The position numbers and the translations under genes were made by a program. From the NCBI RefSeq assembly GCF_022376445.1, contig NW_025955054.1:1-64000 (forward strand): a DNA stretch of 64,000 nucleotides, in the 5' to 3' direction. Numbering within the stretch: position 1 is the first letter of the stretch; each line of letters opens with the position of its first letter. Source of the stretch: Fomitopsis serialis (Eukaryota > Basidiomycota > Agaricomycetes > Polyporales > Fomitopsidaceae). The notes beneath the pieces are model-generated. The model saw only the letters and a list, made by a program, of their open reading frames with translations, had not been told where the DNA came from and ran no database searches. Of this stretch, positions 22,721-34,283 are shown one piece after another.

Positions 22721-24287
22721 GCAGGGGCGTACTTCGACTTCGAAGCTTCGAATTTACTGTACTTACCTTCGCCGTCCCTTCTTCCTTGGCGATTCCTTCA
22801 TCCCGTGCATACCACGATCATTGTCGTCTTGTCCCCGAAGCTCGACTTAAGCTGTGATGGCTGATTTCGCGCGGCCGGGCAGCGTGTCGCTAGAGCCGCA
22901 CAGCGCCAGGAGGTACCGCCTTCTGTCGGTCCAGCAACTGATCTCGGGGCGAGTTAGCTAACAGCTGTGCCAGAGGGCAGAACCATACCGAGGCAAGCGA
23001 GAATCCGGCCATATATGTAAGAGGGCATGCCGAGAGGAAGATTCCGCACGAGAACATGCCAGGGAGTGCAGGCGAGACAGTGCGAGTGGGACCGGCCAAA
23101 GGCTCGGGTAATAGATGAGGGACCGAACGAACGGCGAGCCCAAACGCGGTGTTCCAGTTACGTCGCTACACACCAAACTCGCTTGATGAACTATCCAGAC
23201 TGTAAACAGTATCAGGTCGCAGACGGGCGGCGAGGGACAGACCTTTCGTTACTTGTCGCAATCAAGGCGTGAACGTTCGAACTCTTGGCTGAAGAGCATC
23301 TTCTCGTATCAAGAAGCGGCAGATAGCGGTGTAAGTTGGTATTGTCGAGCTGACGAGGAGCAGCGCACAAGACGACGAGCTAGTGCGCGACTGAAGCAAC
23401 TGCACGCAGAGGCACCCGCCACAAGCTCGGCCACGCACTTGAGGCTCCGCCGGCGATCCACAGCGCACATTCAGACTGCGACTGAAAATACCGACCTGTC
23501 GACAAGGGAGCGCGTCGAAAAGTAGACTAGATACAGGCTGTTTGCTGAGCTGCTCCGTTCCGCAGAGTTCTGGGACTAGTGGCACTGGAAGTGGGCACGT
23601 TTGCTACCAAAATGGGCTGCTCGCCGGCACTCTCTGCATCTTCTTCACTCCATCTGTACTAACGTCTTTGGGACGGTGGCTTATGCTCCTTTACACGAGG
23701 CAGTCGACGCGGCTACTACCAACCGCGCATTCACCTCCCACAGGTCACTATCCCACTGCTTTTCCTGTCGTGTCAGCTTTTCCAGCGGTATCAGAGCTGT
23801 TCTCGCGATGCTCCGTGCAATGTGGCCACACATCTCCGGTACTATCGGGGCACTGCCCTCGGTCGCTCGACGCGTTAAATTCGCCACTTGGGCGGCGATG
23901 CGTAGCGGCCCGCGATCCGTATCTAGGCGTGCTGTGTCCGGGTGGCGGTGACACCGAGTATATGAGGAGGAGGCAAGTGGTTAGAGGCCCGTCATTCCTC
24001 CCGCCATCTTCGTTGTTACCCATGGTGTTGTACACAAACACAGCGAGATCATTGACCGTCCTCGTGTCGCAATAACATACGCTTGAGCGTCACGGGCGCA
24101 CGAGAGTGCCCGCACTCTCCGTCTGGGACGCCTCGCTTCTCTAACCTACTCATTTACCTGCTCAACCCATCGAGTCACCCACCTTTTGCCCGTCCTTATA
24201 TCCTCAACTTCTTCCTGAAAGCTGAGAAGACATAGTTTGCATCGACGTCTGATACGTTTACGAGTGGACTTGCTCATTACCTCTTAG
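22721..24287. other. Upstream region of the copper-fist gene
   Basis: No independent gene is supported; a 177-codon frame at 23542-24075 lacks domains. An ATG directly followed by GT at 24022-24026 could be a start-codon-only first exon for the copper-fist gene, with an intron to the acceptor at 24286-24287. Other upstream ATGs cannot be excluded. Confidence 0.4.
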
Positions 24288-26264
24288 GTCTTCGTCGGTA
24301 ACAAGAAATACGCATGGTGCGACAGCCAATGATCACTCGTGCGCATACGAATCTAACCCCTGCTGCGATGTAGCGAGACGTGCATCAAAGGCCACCGCTC
24401 GTCCACATGTAAGCACACAGACCGCCCGCTGTACGAGATCAAGAAAAAGGGCCGCCCGGCGACGCAATGCGAGCACTGCCGTGAGCTCCGCAAAACCAAG
24501 CAGCTGCACGTCAAGTGCATGTGCGCGTCCAAAATCGACAACGCGCCCGACGCCGCGGGGCCATCGACTATGAGAAAAGGTGATTTCCCGTAACATAGCA
24601 GGCGCCTTGACGTGAGACTGATCGTCAAGGCCCATCGCTCTTTGTACGTTTTAGGTGCCTCGAAGGTGCCGGCGAGCGCCGCGTTTCCCAGCGGGCTATC
24701 CCCCGAAGCGCTGGAAATGTTGGTCGCATTGTCGGACGGCTCAGATTCCGAGCTCAGTATGTGCCGTCGTCGTACGGTGTCGTTGATCGCATAGTACAAC
24801 TGATACGCTGCAGGCCATGTTCCCTGCGAATGTGATCACAGCGGACCGTGCAACTGCACGACTCCCCGCGCACCACGCAACAAGGGCAAAACCCGGGCGC
24901 GACCCCTTCACGGAAACGCGGAACAGGACTCGTCCTCGAAAAGTTCAAGGGAGCCACCAGTTGCTGGGCCCGCCGGGATCGTCGCGTCGGCGCACGCAGC
25001 AGGACACCGCCCAGTTCTACCTCGGCCGCCCCCGCCAGAACCCTCAGTATCGTTCCGGACTGCGCATGTCCCCTCCGCGATTCCTTCCCATCTGCCTGGC
25101 GGGCGCCGGACGTCCCACGACCAACACTACAGCCCTTACGGCAGGGCGTACGAAGAGACATACACAAGCGATCAATGCGGCAGCCAATCCGTGACTTACC
25201 AGAGCACAATCTCGCCTACCAACGAACCCTCCGACCCCACTGCGGCCCTCCCGGACTTCCAACCGTGGCCGGCGTTCAGCTCACCGTCGCCGAGTGCGTC
25301 CCCGTTCGCAAACATTTCCCTCTGCGGCTGCGGTCCCACTTGCGCATGCCTTGGCTGCTTCGAGCACCGCGGGCGCGACGTGCTCCCGGGCGCGACATGC
25401 GCCAACCCAAACACTTGTATCGCCTGTCTTGAATGCGCAATGCTCGCGATCCCGCCTGAAGTACCTGGCATGACATACGAGGACACCCAGGCGCAGAATG
25501 TAGACGAGTGGTTGCGCCAGATGACCGTTGCTGAGCCGCAGATGCAGCCCCAGTCCGAGGCGGCGATGCCAACTCAGCCCGTGCTACAATCCACGCCGTC
25601 GTCCATGCTAGGTATGCGACGACAAACTGCGAATCCATCATTCTCACCACAACCCTCTGGCCCCGTGCACCGGGCTGAAGCCGTTGTGCCCTATGACCCG
25701 ACGCTCCTGCAAACGTACGCGCTTTGGAACGACTTGCACGACGCCCGCACGCGCTCGCGGCCTGTGCAGGGCGAGTGGGACGAGCTTGCCCAGGCGGAGA
25801 CGGGATGCTGCGGCGGTCGGTGCCAGTGCCCGCCAGGTTTGTGCTCGTGTCCAAGGGAGTGCTGTGGGTGTTGTCAGGGGTGCGCATGTGAGGGCCACTT
25901 GTGCCAGCATGGCGCAGGGGTCGGAGAGGGCGGAAGACTCACGTTCGCGGTGAGTGGAGAGCGTGGCGGCTGTTGCGTCCCGCCATCGCGAGCCACCGCT
26001 TCCTCGTCTGTGCTGGGTCGTAGACAGGGTGGGACCATAGCGCAGCCGCAGCCTGTCACGGACGCGTGGATGATGCAACTTGAAGGCGCGAACGTACCTG
26101 GTACGAGCGGTGTTGTTGACTGGAATGTGCAGGCGCAGACACTCACTGTATCCAGGGTAAACCTCAGCCGTGCGTCGTCGCAGTCGTCGCAGTCGTCTGC
26201 AGGCCTCTCGCACTCGTCGACATCGTCATCCTCAGATCCGTGCTTGGAATACCGAGTCCTCTGA
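24288..26264 (+). CDS. Copper-fist transcription factor (Mac1/Ace1/Cuf1 type)
   Basis: Copper-fist factors bind copper and switch genes for copper uptake or detoxification. Exons 24288-24316, 24374-24579, 24655-24756 and 24814-26264 join in phase. Exons 1-2 encode the N-terminal copper fist: FVGNKKYAC, ETCIKGHRSSTCKHTDRP, then LYEIKKKGRPATQCEHCREL with the minor-groove GRP element, and HVKCMC. Exon 4 begins CECDHSGPCNC. Near residue 280 lies CGCGPTCACLGCFEH, fitting the Mac1-type CxC..CxCxxCxxH repeat, and near residue 440 a denser cluster (CCGGRCQCPPGLCSCPREC). These C-terminal Cys arrays are the expected copper-sensing modules. The frame is closed by a TAG just before exon 1, so the start Met must lie in a separate upstream exon; ATG at 24022 is a candidate giving 596 residues. 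Whether it activates uptake or detoxification genes cannot be told from sequence. Confidence 0.9.
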
Positions 26265-27064
26265 GCGCGTCCGGGAGTTGCTGCTCGAGCCGGTGATTCA
26301 GAAGTGAATGGTATGTGTGTAGTTGTGGAACAAAAGTGCTACCACCTCGGTAGAGACCCGCTGTGGACAATGCGGACTTCCTGATGGCGTGGGATGTAGA
26401 TGTAGTCATGCAGGTCTTGTATACAAGTCATGATCTTGCAATTGTCGCTACTGCGTGGCTTGACCTCGATGGCGTGACGCCAGTCGTGCTCGTTGCCATC
26501 GTCTTCTTATGCTGCTATGCGGGACTGTCAGACTAGCGAGTCGATCTCAAGACATCCACACCTTCAACCCGAGGCCCATCTTGCATCTTGCATACATCAA
26601 CCTGATTGATTCCCAAGTTATTTAAGATGTTACCAGATCGACGAGACACGGTGTCACTCCCTGTCACTCCGTGTGGACAGATATAGGGCGGGAAGATCTT
26701 CGGATTGGTAATCATCTAGCCCTTCGAGTGCGAAGTACCCTGGGGAGCATCACGCGCAGGGAGTGATGGACCTGCCGCTGCTCACAGATATCGTCTATGC
26801 TCGTATCTTCCAGTCGGGTAGTCCCAACCAGTCTGACCGCCGTACGCTCATGGTGAGTTCCACTGGGAACACAAACCAAGTGTATTCTGCCCTCCTGATC
26901 AAAGAACGACGCGTCATCGTTCAATCTAATGCAAGCCGTTGTCTGCTCAACGTACGAATCAGCATAAAGTCTCCATGCAGTGCCCATATGATAAGACCGC
27001 ACCCGTTACACTGCCTCGGACAAGACTGTGAGCCCTTGAATCTTCCAACTCTAAGCTGTACAAG
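26265..27064. other. Spacer between convergent copper-fist and monooxygenase genes
   Basis: 800 bp with short frames only. It presumably holds the two 3' UTRs. No repeat or RNA gene was recognised. Confidence 0.4.
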
Positions 27065-28497
27065 TCAAGTGTCTTCCGTCTGCCCCTGTTCCAACGCACT
27101 GATCGCGTCCTCCCATACCCTACCAATGTGGTTGCCATATATCCAAGACATGTCGCTCCCGCCGTCCTTGATGATCTTGACCCTAACGCGATCGTCATAA
27201 GACGGCGATTCCCCGAGCTCCGCCAGCTTCGCGGCGCGCTGCGCGGCCTGGCCCTGGAGATGCGCGTACATGCGCGCGTAGTACGGGAGGCGGATGCGGT
27301 CGAACAGGGGGAGCGCGCGGTGGACGTCGTTCCGGTAGTGCCGCAGCGCCTGCGCGAGCACCCAGCCGTCCTCCATGGCGAAGCCCGCGCCCGAGCCGAA
27401 CGCGCCGGACAGCGCGTGCGACGAGTCGCCGACGAGGACGACCTTGTCGTCCCACGCGGTGAGCTTCGACAGCTCCGGGCCCGCGAAGGCCGCGAACTCC
27501 CTCCAGTCGCCCTCCTTCACCCAGCTGATCACCTCGCGGATCTGTGGGAGGTACTCCTATCGCCAGATCAGCATGAGACGGACAAGCTCTGACAGGGGAA
27601 GCCTACCTCGAAGTGAGACTCGACGTACGCGTTTCCGACTGGGACGCCCCAGCTGACCTTGTCGGCGCTGTGCACAGCAGGGTCTTGCCAGCTCCGCGCG
27701 GCGATCTCACCAAGGCCTTCTCCAACGGGAGAGAACCAGACGTGGGACGTAGGACCGTGCCACCATGCGGTCGTGGCGAAGCGAGGGTCCTGCTTCACGA
27801 CGTCGTCCCATGGCAAAAGCGCTCTCCAGATGGTGGTACCGGTGAACTTGATCTCGTAGTCAGGCCACGCGGCATCCCGGACCACCTGCAGTCGTTATGT
27901 CAAGACGGATGGCGGGGATTACAGATAATGGCAAAATGCGACTCACCGAGCGAATGCCGTCTGCACCAACGACCAGATCGGCTGTGGCCACTGTACCGTC
28001 TTTGAAGTGCAGTTCCACACCGTCGTTGCCTATGTCCACGATGCGAGTGAGCTTCTTCGAGAGCTCGATGACACCAGGCGGGACATGTGCGAGAAGGGCC
28101 GACTGCAGCTTCGTCCGCTGGGTGCGAATTTGTGGGCGTTTCACAGGGGCGGTCTTCACCTGCCGGTGTATTTCTTCCCCAGTCTTGCCATTTCTTGCGG
28201 CATACATGCGTCAGCAATCAGCTGCGTTAAAAGTAGCAGCGTAGCTCACAGGTTCCCGACGACATCAGTGACATGGCCGCTGGTGAGCGTGTCGGCCACT
28301 CCGAGCAGCTCGAGGACGTTCCAGGTATTCTGCCCAATGCTGATACCAGCCCCGACCTCTCGCAGGAGACTTGCCTGCTCGTAGACCTTCACTTCCACAT
28401 TTGGTATATTTGACAAGGCGATAGCCGTCGCGAGTCCGCCGGGACCTCCACCGACGACAGCGACTCGGAGCAACCCGAGCGACGTTTCGATAGTCAT
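27065..28497 (-). CDS. FAD-dependent aromatic monooxygenase (salicylate hydroxylase-like)
   Basis: Class A flavoprotein hydroxylase that uses NAD(P)H and O2 on an aromatic or similar substrate. Four exons, 28250-28497, 27947-28193, 27607-27885 and 27065-27556, join in phase to 421 residues, a typical length. The Rossmann dinucleotide motif VAVVGGGPGGLATA is near residue 15 with the acidic VYEQAS at the end of the second strand. The DG motif region reads VVGADGIRS near 160. The GD motif reads LVGDSSHALSGAFGSGAGF near 300, then MEDGWVLAQAL. The usual Pro after GD..H is replaced by an ALSGAFGSG version that I recall from a fungal subgroup. The first intron (56 nt) ends at a CAAG acceptor preceded by CTGAC. 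No signal peptide is seen. The substrate cannot be inferred; the neighbours do not form an obvious metabolic cluster. Confidence 0.92.
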
Positions 28498-29155
28498 CCT
28501 GGAGCACAGATAATACGTCTCCTATGGATATGCTCGCTGGCGTACTGGTCAGTCGACGTCTTGGCATCGTCGCAGGAAGACTGCTGATATGTACTGTATT
28601 TCAAGAGCGGCTACGCGTCAGATCTCGACTGGATGGCGTGCGAGGACCCTCTATCATGTCGAGCCAGCAGTATCTTGTGGTTCTCTATCACGCAACGCCA
28701 CTATTACTCTGTTGCTGATAGTGAGAGTGGTATGCTCCGGTCGCAATTCAAGTACCTACCAACAAAGCGTCGCGCGAGTGAGCAACGCGATCGACGAATC
28801 GAGGCCGCTGGGAGAGACGTACATCTTCCACCTCTCAGGATTGCCAAAGTTTGTAGAATGCTATATAATCTGGCTCTTGAAATTTAGAAAGGCGGGCATT
28901 TAGACGCAGACTGGATATCAATCAGAGAGCATAGGAGCGGAGTGTTATGTAGTAGCAAATACATACTCTGTCAGCAGGATGACTGCGAGGATCGAGGTGG
29001 GCGTGAGAGCCAGCGGCCGAGCGCCTTCCTAACTTGGTTCAAAAAACATCCACGCTTTGCGCGCGCATCTCATCTCCGCCCACATATCGTCGCCCGCCCG
29101 CTACGTGCTGCTGCGTACACGTATCAGTACTGGGTTGTTCTGTACTCCAAACGAC
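28498..29155. other. Divergent upstream region, monooxygenase / BTB gene 3
   Basis: 658 bp between two outward-facing start codons. Promoters of both genes are expected here. No gene or repeat was recognised. Confidence 0.4.
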
Positions 29156-30214
29156 ATGACGGATTCGACTCTACCGGATGCACCCACTTTCCTGACCGCC
29201 TCGCCGCCCTTTGACAATCCTGATGCAGACATGATCATCAGGACGTCCGACCACGTCGATTTCCGCGTGCACAAGTTCATCCTCAGAGAGGTCTCCCCCA
29301 TCTTCGCGGATATGATGTCCTTACCGCCGACGCGCGACTCGTCTGGTGTGGTCGATGTCACCGAAGACAGCGTCGTATGGGACCATATCCTCCGCATGTG
29401 CTACCCCTTCGCCCGACCAGCTGCGATCGCGCCTGATCGCTTCTGGCCGTTGCTAGAGGCCGCCAAGAAGTACGCCATGCAAGGTGTCCGCGAGACGGCG
29501 GGGCGAGAGATGTTGGCTTCCACGATGCTAGAGCAAGCGCCTCTACGAGTCTATGCGCTCGCATGTGGCTATGGACTCCATGATGTCGCCATCGCAGCGG
29601 CCAGGGCCAGCCTGCGTCAACCACTTGACGAGGACACCTTGGTCCCGGAGCTGCGCTGCGTGACGTCGGCTGCCTATTTCAACTTGCTCCAGTACCGTCG
29701 CAACTGTGTCAAGGCAGCTACAGCCTTCGTGGACGACTGCAAGGGGTCCAAGGGGTTCTGGCGTGAGGGCTGGGGAAACTACACGTGTGGCTGGGCTATA
29801 TCGCCTCCCAACACTGAACCTAAACACGACCCACGGTGTTTTAACTCTGCGGCGAAGATAAAGACGTACAAATTATACCAACCTACAGGCTCGAAGCAGA
29901 TACATGTGATCCTTTGTCCAGCTCGCCGCGTTTTCGAAGATTACATCACGCGTTCCGCAGAGGCACTTGAGGCCACCCCTCACGGTGCCGTCGTACTCGA
30001 TCCACACATAATCGCCGCTACTGTACAGCAAGCCTCGATCTGCGCAGTCTGTAGAACCAACGAGCAGGCGGACCAGATTGTTCGGTTCATCAAGTTTCAT
30101 GCATCCGACATCGATGCCGCCGTAGCCAAGGTGAGCAGGCGTCGGACATGATGTCCACCTACTATAGGCTAACTGCTCTCTGTAACGCAGGTGGAACTTA
30201 AGATAGAGGCGTGA
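29156..30214 (+). CDS. BTB/POZ domain protein 3
   Basis: Two exons, 29156-30130 and 30191-30214, give 332 residues. The start is the ATG giving MTDSTLPDAP; a longer frame upstream lacks support in the paralogues. The BTB core runs from about residue 20 to 110 (DADMIIRTSDHVDFRVHKFI, SPIFADMMSLP, VWDHILRMCYP). It is followed by FWPLLEAAKKYAMQGVRETA, a conserved LRVYALACGYGL.DVAIAAARASL helix pair, and a C-terminal ICAVCRTNEQADQIVRFIKF block. The last intron (60 nt) follows GCC AAG and precedes an 8-codon exon (VELKIEA), the layout shared by the other family members. It is about as close to genes 4-6 as to the tandem pair by eye, with the ALACGYG helix shared with genes 5-6. It is a probable Cul3 adaptor by fold; substrate unknown. 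Confidence 0.9.
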
Positions 30215-30836
30215 AAAATGGGCGCACTCTGACTCCACGATAGGTCGCAGGTTGAGTCGAACACAGAACGCGCAAGGCCTCTTTCAGTTTCGAGATTGTT
30301 ATATGCTTGGGCACGGTCAGTCTGTTTGAATGGTTGTACGAGTATGTACGAGTGCCCGTTTGATTTGTGTAACAGTTGGTGGTATTTCAGAAACTCGATC
30401 CAGTGTCTCCATGTATGCTGTATACGACGGTAGGACCGTACAGATACCAGCTGTCGCGATGTAGATGTCATTAGTAGGGCCACCATCGGCAGACCACAGT
30501 ACCAGTCCTCCTGATATCATCGTGACTATGTATCCCTTCTAGTTCTACCCAGCGCATCATCTCTGGCGATACCATTGTCGCATGAAAGTGCAAGCTCTTG
30601 TCCGTATACGCTATGGCGCCTGCAGAACTGAATAAACATTGTCACATTGTAGGTTGACGTGAAGCCGACTGTAATCATCTTTCAGTCCGGACTCCGGGGG
30701 TTCTGCTCTTGTCGCTGACCATCAGGGGTGTCGTCTCATCAAAGAAAGATACCATGTGTTCATGCACTGTCAGTTCGCGACAGTGATCGTTCGCCACGGA
30801 ATATTATCCTGTAAGCAACACGACCCACAGACTATG
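30215..30836. other. Spacer between BTB gene 3 and Rrp9
   Basis: 622 bp between convergent 3' ends. No supported gene. Confidence 0.4.
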
Positions 30837-32834
30837 TCATGTCCTTGGGTGCAACGCCACAACGAGTGCGCCGTTCAAAACGCCCTCACCCTTCCTCTGC
30901 ACCCACCGCCCGAATCGCATCTCATGCCCCACCCCTGCAACGAGCAACACCGTCTTCGCCTGGGCGTGGCCACGGGCCTTAATTGACGGCTTGTCCGTAT
31001 CTTCCGCAGAGCGTGCCCAAGTGGCGCCGGCATGGAAATCTGGCGCGGGCGTGCAGAACTGGATGGAGTTGACGACGCCGGGGGCGGGGATCGTGCCCAA
31101 CAGGGCAAACGACTTGAGCTTCGCGTCGAGCTTCCAGAGGCGGACCGAGCCGTCCCACGAACCTGCACGTCGTTCGTGAATACTTCATGACCAACGGGAA
31201 GTGGAAGTGAACGAACCGGAGGCGAAGAGATCCGAGTACCGCAGGGCCCCGATCGCAGTCACCCAGCGCGGCTTGCGGACCGTGGGCATGTCCTCCGTGT
31301 CGACGTGTGCCTCGTCAATCCCGTGCGCGAGCGCCTGCGTGAAGACAGGCTTCTTCTTTTGCGTGGTCCATAGGGATAAAGACCTGTAGATCGAGGGGTG
31401 CACTGGTCAGGTCGGTCAGTTGCACAGAGGACACGGATTCGCGCACCCGCTATCGCCGCCGCTCACGAAGGTGACCTCGTCAATCATGGCGATGCACTCG
31501 ATGCTCCCCTCGACGAACTTCGTCTGCTGCCCCTTCACCTCGCGCCGTTTCCTCCGCCCTTCCCCCTCCTCGTCCTCACCATCGACGTCCATCCCATCCA
31601 GGTCGTCCCTCCATTTGCTCCCACCCCCGCCGCGGAAGACGAGCTGCGTCTCCTCCGGGATCTTCCAGAACCGCACCGTCTTGTCGCGCCCGCCCGCGCT
31701 GACCGCGGTCTCGCTCCGGAGCGCGTCGAGCGCGAGCACCGGGGCCTGGTGCCCGAAGAGCGTCTCCACGTAGCCCATCGAGGTGAGGTCGAACAACTTA
31801 AGCGTCCTGTCGAACGAGCCGGAATAGAGTTGTGTGGATGTGGTAGCGTTCGGCTGTACTTTCCGGAAGGCGAGTGCCTGTGGGAAGGGTTAGGAGAGAG
31901 CGCAGAGCAGAAAAGGCAGACGTACAGAGATGTGATCTCGGTGCCCTGTGAAGCCCTTCACCCACTCGTTCTTCTCAACGTCCCATACACCGACCCGTCG
32001 GTCCTTCCCACCGCTTGCGAGGTATCGTCCGTCTGGACTCACGGCGAGAGCCCATACCTCGTCTGTGTGTCCCGACACGTCCTTGCCCTTGCCCTTGTCG
32101 GGTCTGCACTTAAGGAATGTGTGTACTTTGCGCCCGGTGTGCAGGTCCCACTTGATGATAGCGCCCTCCTTGCCCGAAGTAAACAACCACCGTGCGGACG
32201 GAGACGCAACAGCCCCTGTGACGGAGAAGCGGTGACCGCGCGTTCGTATTGACGGAGCGTCCTCAATCTGGTACTGCGTGACCGTCAGTGGCAAGAACCA
32301 TATGATAGGGTAGTGTATGACGCACGCTATCTGCTACAAACAGATGTACTTTGCCCGAGTGCTCGAGGACGTCTTGCTTGAGTCGCGTCGAGATGAGTTC
32401 GCGGTCGATCTCCGCCGCATCGACCTCTCCCTCCGCTGAAAGTGCAGCATGAGATTCCGGGAGGAAGGGATGGGCACTGTACACGCACCTAGCCCAAGAC
32501 CCTGCTTCACTCCGTCGAGATACATCTTCGCAAGCCGCAGCCGCTTCTCTGCAGGAGTCTCCTCTTCGTCTTCCTCACCGCTCTCGTACGCGTCCGGGTC
32601 GACGTCCGGTGCGCGCAGGTCCATCTCGTCAATCCCACCAACGTCGTCCGAGTCATGGGTCTCGTCCGACAGCTCTTCATCCCTCCGCTTCTTGGGTGTG
32701 GGGGCGGCGCCGGGCTTTTGTTTGCTTCGCTTGTTGGGAACGCTGCGTCCGGGTTGTCGGGAGGAAGAGGCGGTGGCATCTTGCGACCGTTTGCGTTTGC
32801 GCGTCTTGGGTGCTGCAAAGAAGGAGTCTGGCAT
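30837..32834 (-). CDS. RRP9: U3 snoRNP WD40 protein Rrp9 (U3-55K)
   Basis: Rrp9 is a U3 snoRNA-specific protein of the SSU processome, needed for early 18S pre-rRNA cleavages in the nucleolus. Six exons, 32489-32834, 32326-32435, 31926-32273, 31447-31877, 31217-31383 and 30837-31162, join in phase to 575 residues. The N-terminus is basic and nuclear (KTRKRKRSQD, PTPKKRRDEE), then acidic, as in known homologues. The segment AEKRLRLAKMYLD followed by ISTRLKQDVLEHSGKVHLF is the family hallmark before the propeller. WD repeats include GHTDEVWALAVSPDGRYLASGG..VGVWD, SGSFDRTLKLFDL, FGHQAPVLALDAL..KTVRFWKI and SWDGSVRLWKL. An insertion with a DDLDGMDVDGEDEEGEG tract sits between two late blades. Introns are 48-63 nt. 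The long plus-strand frame across this gene is a shadow. The identification is firm. Confidence 0.93.
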
Positions 32835-33246
32835 TTTTGTCGGGTGTTACCCCGAGGGCGAGGGTCGCAAGGATTAGCGAAGGGCGTGGTGGATGCGCGA
32901 GCGTACAATACGAAGCTGCGCTGGTGGCGGAGCCTCAGCAACTTTTTCGCTCAGGCGCCCATGATCGGACCACGTGGAGTAGGTATCGCTGACTTGTACG
33001 AGTTTGTCAGCACTCAAGAGCTCTGTTGAAACGCACATTCATGCACTCAAGAGCTCCTACTTCGTCCATAAAACAGTCAAATACAAATCTACACTTTATA
33101 TGGTACATGAACCACGCTATCGTAGACATAAAAAACTAGCATCTCGTATTCTGTGTCGTGAACAAGACATTTCCTAGCAACGTATAGTAGTACAAGTAAA
33201 TTGTAATCTTGAACACTCCGAAGCTGCGATTCATGCATAGTAGCCT
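32835..33246. other. 5' flank of Rrp9
   Basis: Upstream region of the minus-strand Rrp9 gene. The first 100 bases are expected to hold its promoter. The rest is AT-rich with no gene seen. Confidence 0.4.
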
Positions 33247-33651
33247 TCAGTTATGATATGCCGTCTCGAGCTTCTCCTTTGCCTCAGCATATTGATATTC
33301 GTCGACGAGCATCTCGTCATTGAGAGTCTCGAGGGACTCCATGACCCAGTCCTGGCAGGTCCAAGTGACGATGTCGTTCCTCATAGGTTGCCGCCTCAGG
33401 CACTCCTTGACCTCGGCGATGGCACGCTCACCATCGATTTCGCAGACGAGAATTTCTTCGCGGAAACGCTGCGACTGCATCGGGTTCGCCTCTACGACGT
33501 CAAGGGCGAGCGCGCCAGGCTCGCCGTTGGCTTGATAGATGAAGTGCTGCTTCGACTCATTACCGCCGAGAATATGCAGATGGAGGGCCCAATGGGCCTT
33601 CGAGTGGGCCAGTGGCCTGTACCTGACGACCGAAAGCTCTGCGTGGACCAT
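33247..33651 (-). CDS. Small conserved-looking protein, 134 residues, unknown function
   Basis: A single exon reads MVHAELSVVRYRPLAHSKAHW and ends ETAYHN. Balanced amino-acid use, the KAHWALHLHI strand-like segment near residue 20 and an NDIVTWTCQDWVMESLETL helix near residue 95 suggest a real folded protein. The Cys-x-x-Trp pattern resembles small fungal proteins I loosely associate with the DUF6914 group, but I cannot confirm this. The ATG lies directly after a good splice acceptor (ctgac..tgcgcag), so an upstream exon may exist and the start is uncertain. No signal peptide or membrane span. It lies between Rrp9 and an APH-fold kinase, both minus strand, with no evident functional link. Confidence 0.6.
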   Translation of the reverse strand: MVHAELSVVRYRPLAHSKAHWALHLHILGGNESKQHFIYQANGEPGALALDVVEANPMQSQRFREEILVCEIDGERAIAEVKECLRRQPMRNDIVTWTCQDWVMESLETLNDEMLVDEYQYAEAKEKLETAYHN

Positions 33652-34283
33652 CTGCGCAGTGAGAAAACCTAGTCAGTCGGGCCGAACGGAGGCTTGCACA
33701 AAGCTGTAGCAAACTCGAGAGGGGCTCTGCGATTTTTCGTTGTGGCGTCGCGGGTTACTGAGTGCCAGTGGGCTGTTTGGTATCGCCCTTTTAAATGTCC
33801 TGCTCCTGCGACCGCACGCCTTCCCAGACAAGCTATGGTCTCGCCACGCTCTTTCGAGTCATGGATCACGACTATACTTGGAAGGAACGCAAACCCTTTG
33901 AGGAATAGCTCCACGGCAATTGTATAATCCAAGGTACAGGTTCATACCACTCACCTGAGTTTGTCATCTGCCGGGGACAGCGGCAGGAGTCACTTCGTGT
34001 CAAGACGTTCTCAGGACTCGCCGAGGAGGACGAGCTGATGAACGGCGCTGATCCCTAGCTGAAACTTCGTAGTCTAGACATGTATAGCAAATAGATAGAC
34101 TTGTCGTACCAGTACGCCACTGCAACATGTTGTCTTCGCATTGGCACCGTCCTTGTTTTCCATGCCGTCGAGCGGTCTGCAGTGATGCCGCTCATCAGAA
34201 GCCAAATACAAGCCCATACTTCTTGTTCATCGATGACTTCGACTATTATATGCGCTGACAAGAAAATGGTATAGCGCGAGATG
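33652..34283. other. Spacer upstream of the small protein
   Basis: 632 bp separating two minus-strand genes. A possible upstream exon of the 134-residue protein may lie here. Frames on both strands lack domains. Confidence 0.35.

Noticed and set aside
31398..32252. 284-codon plus-strand frame
   Set aside because: Antisense to the WD40 exons of Rrp9, whose spliced minus-strand product is clear-cut.
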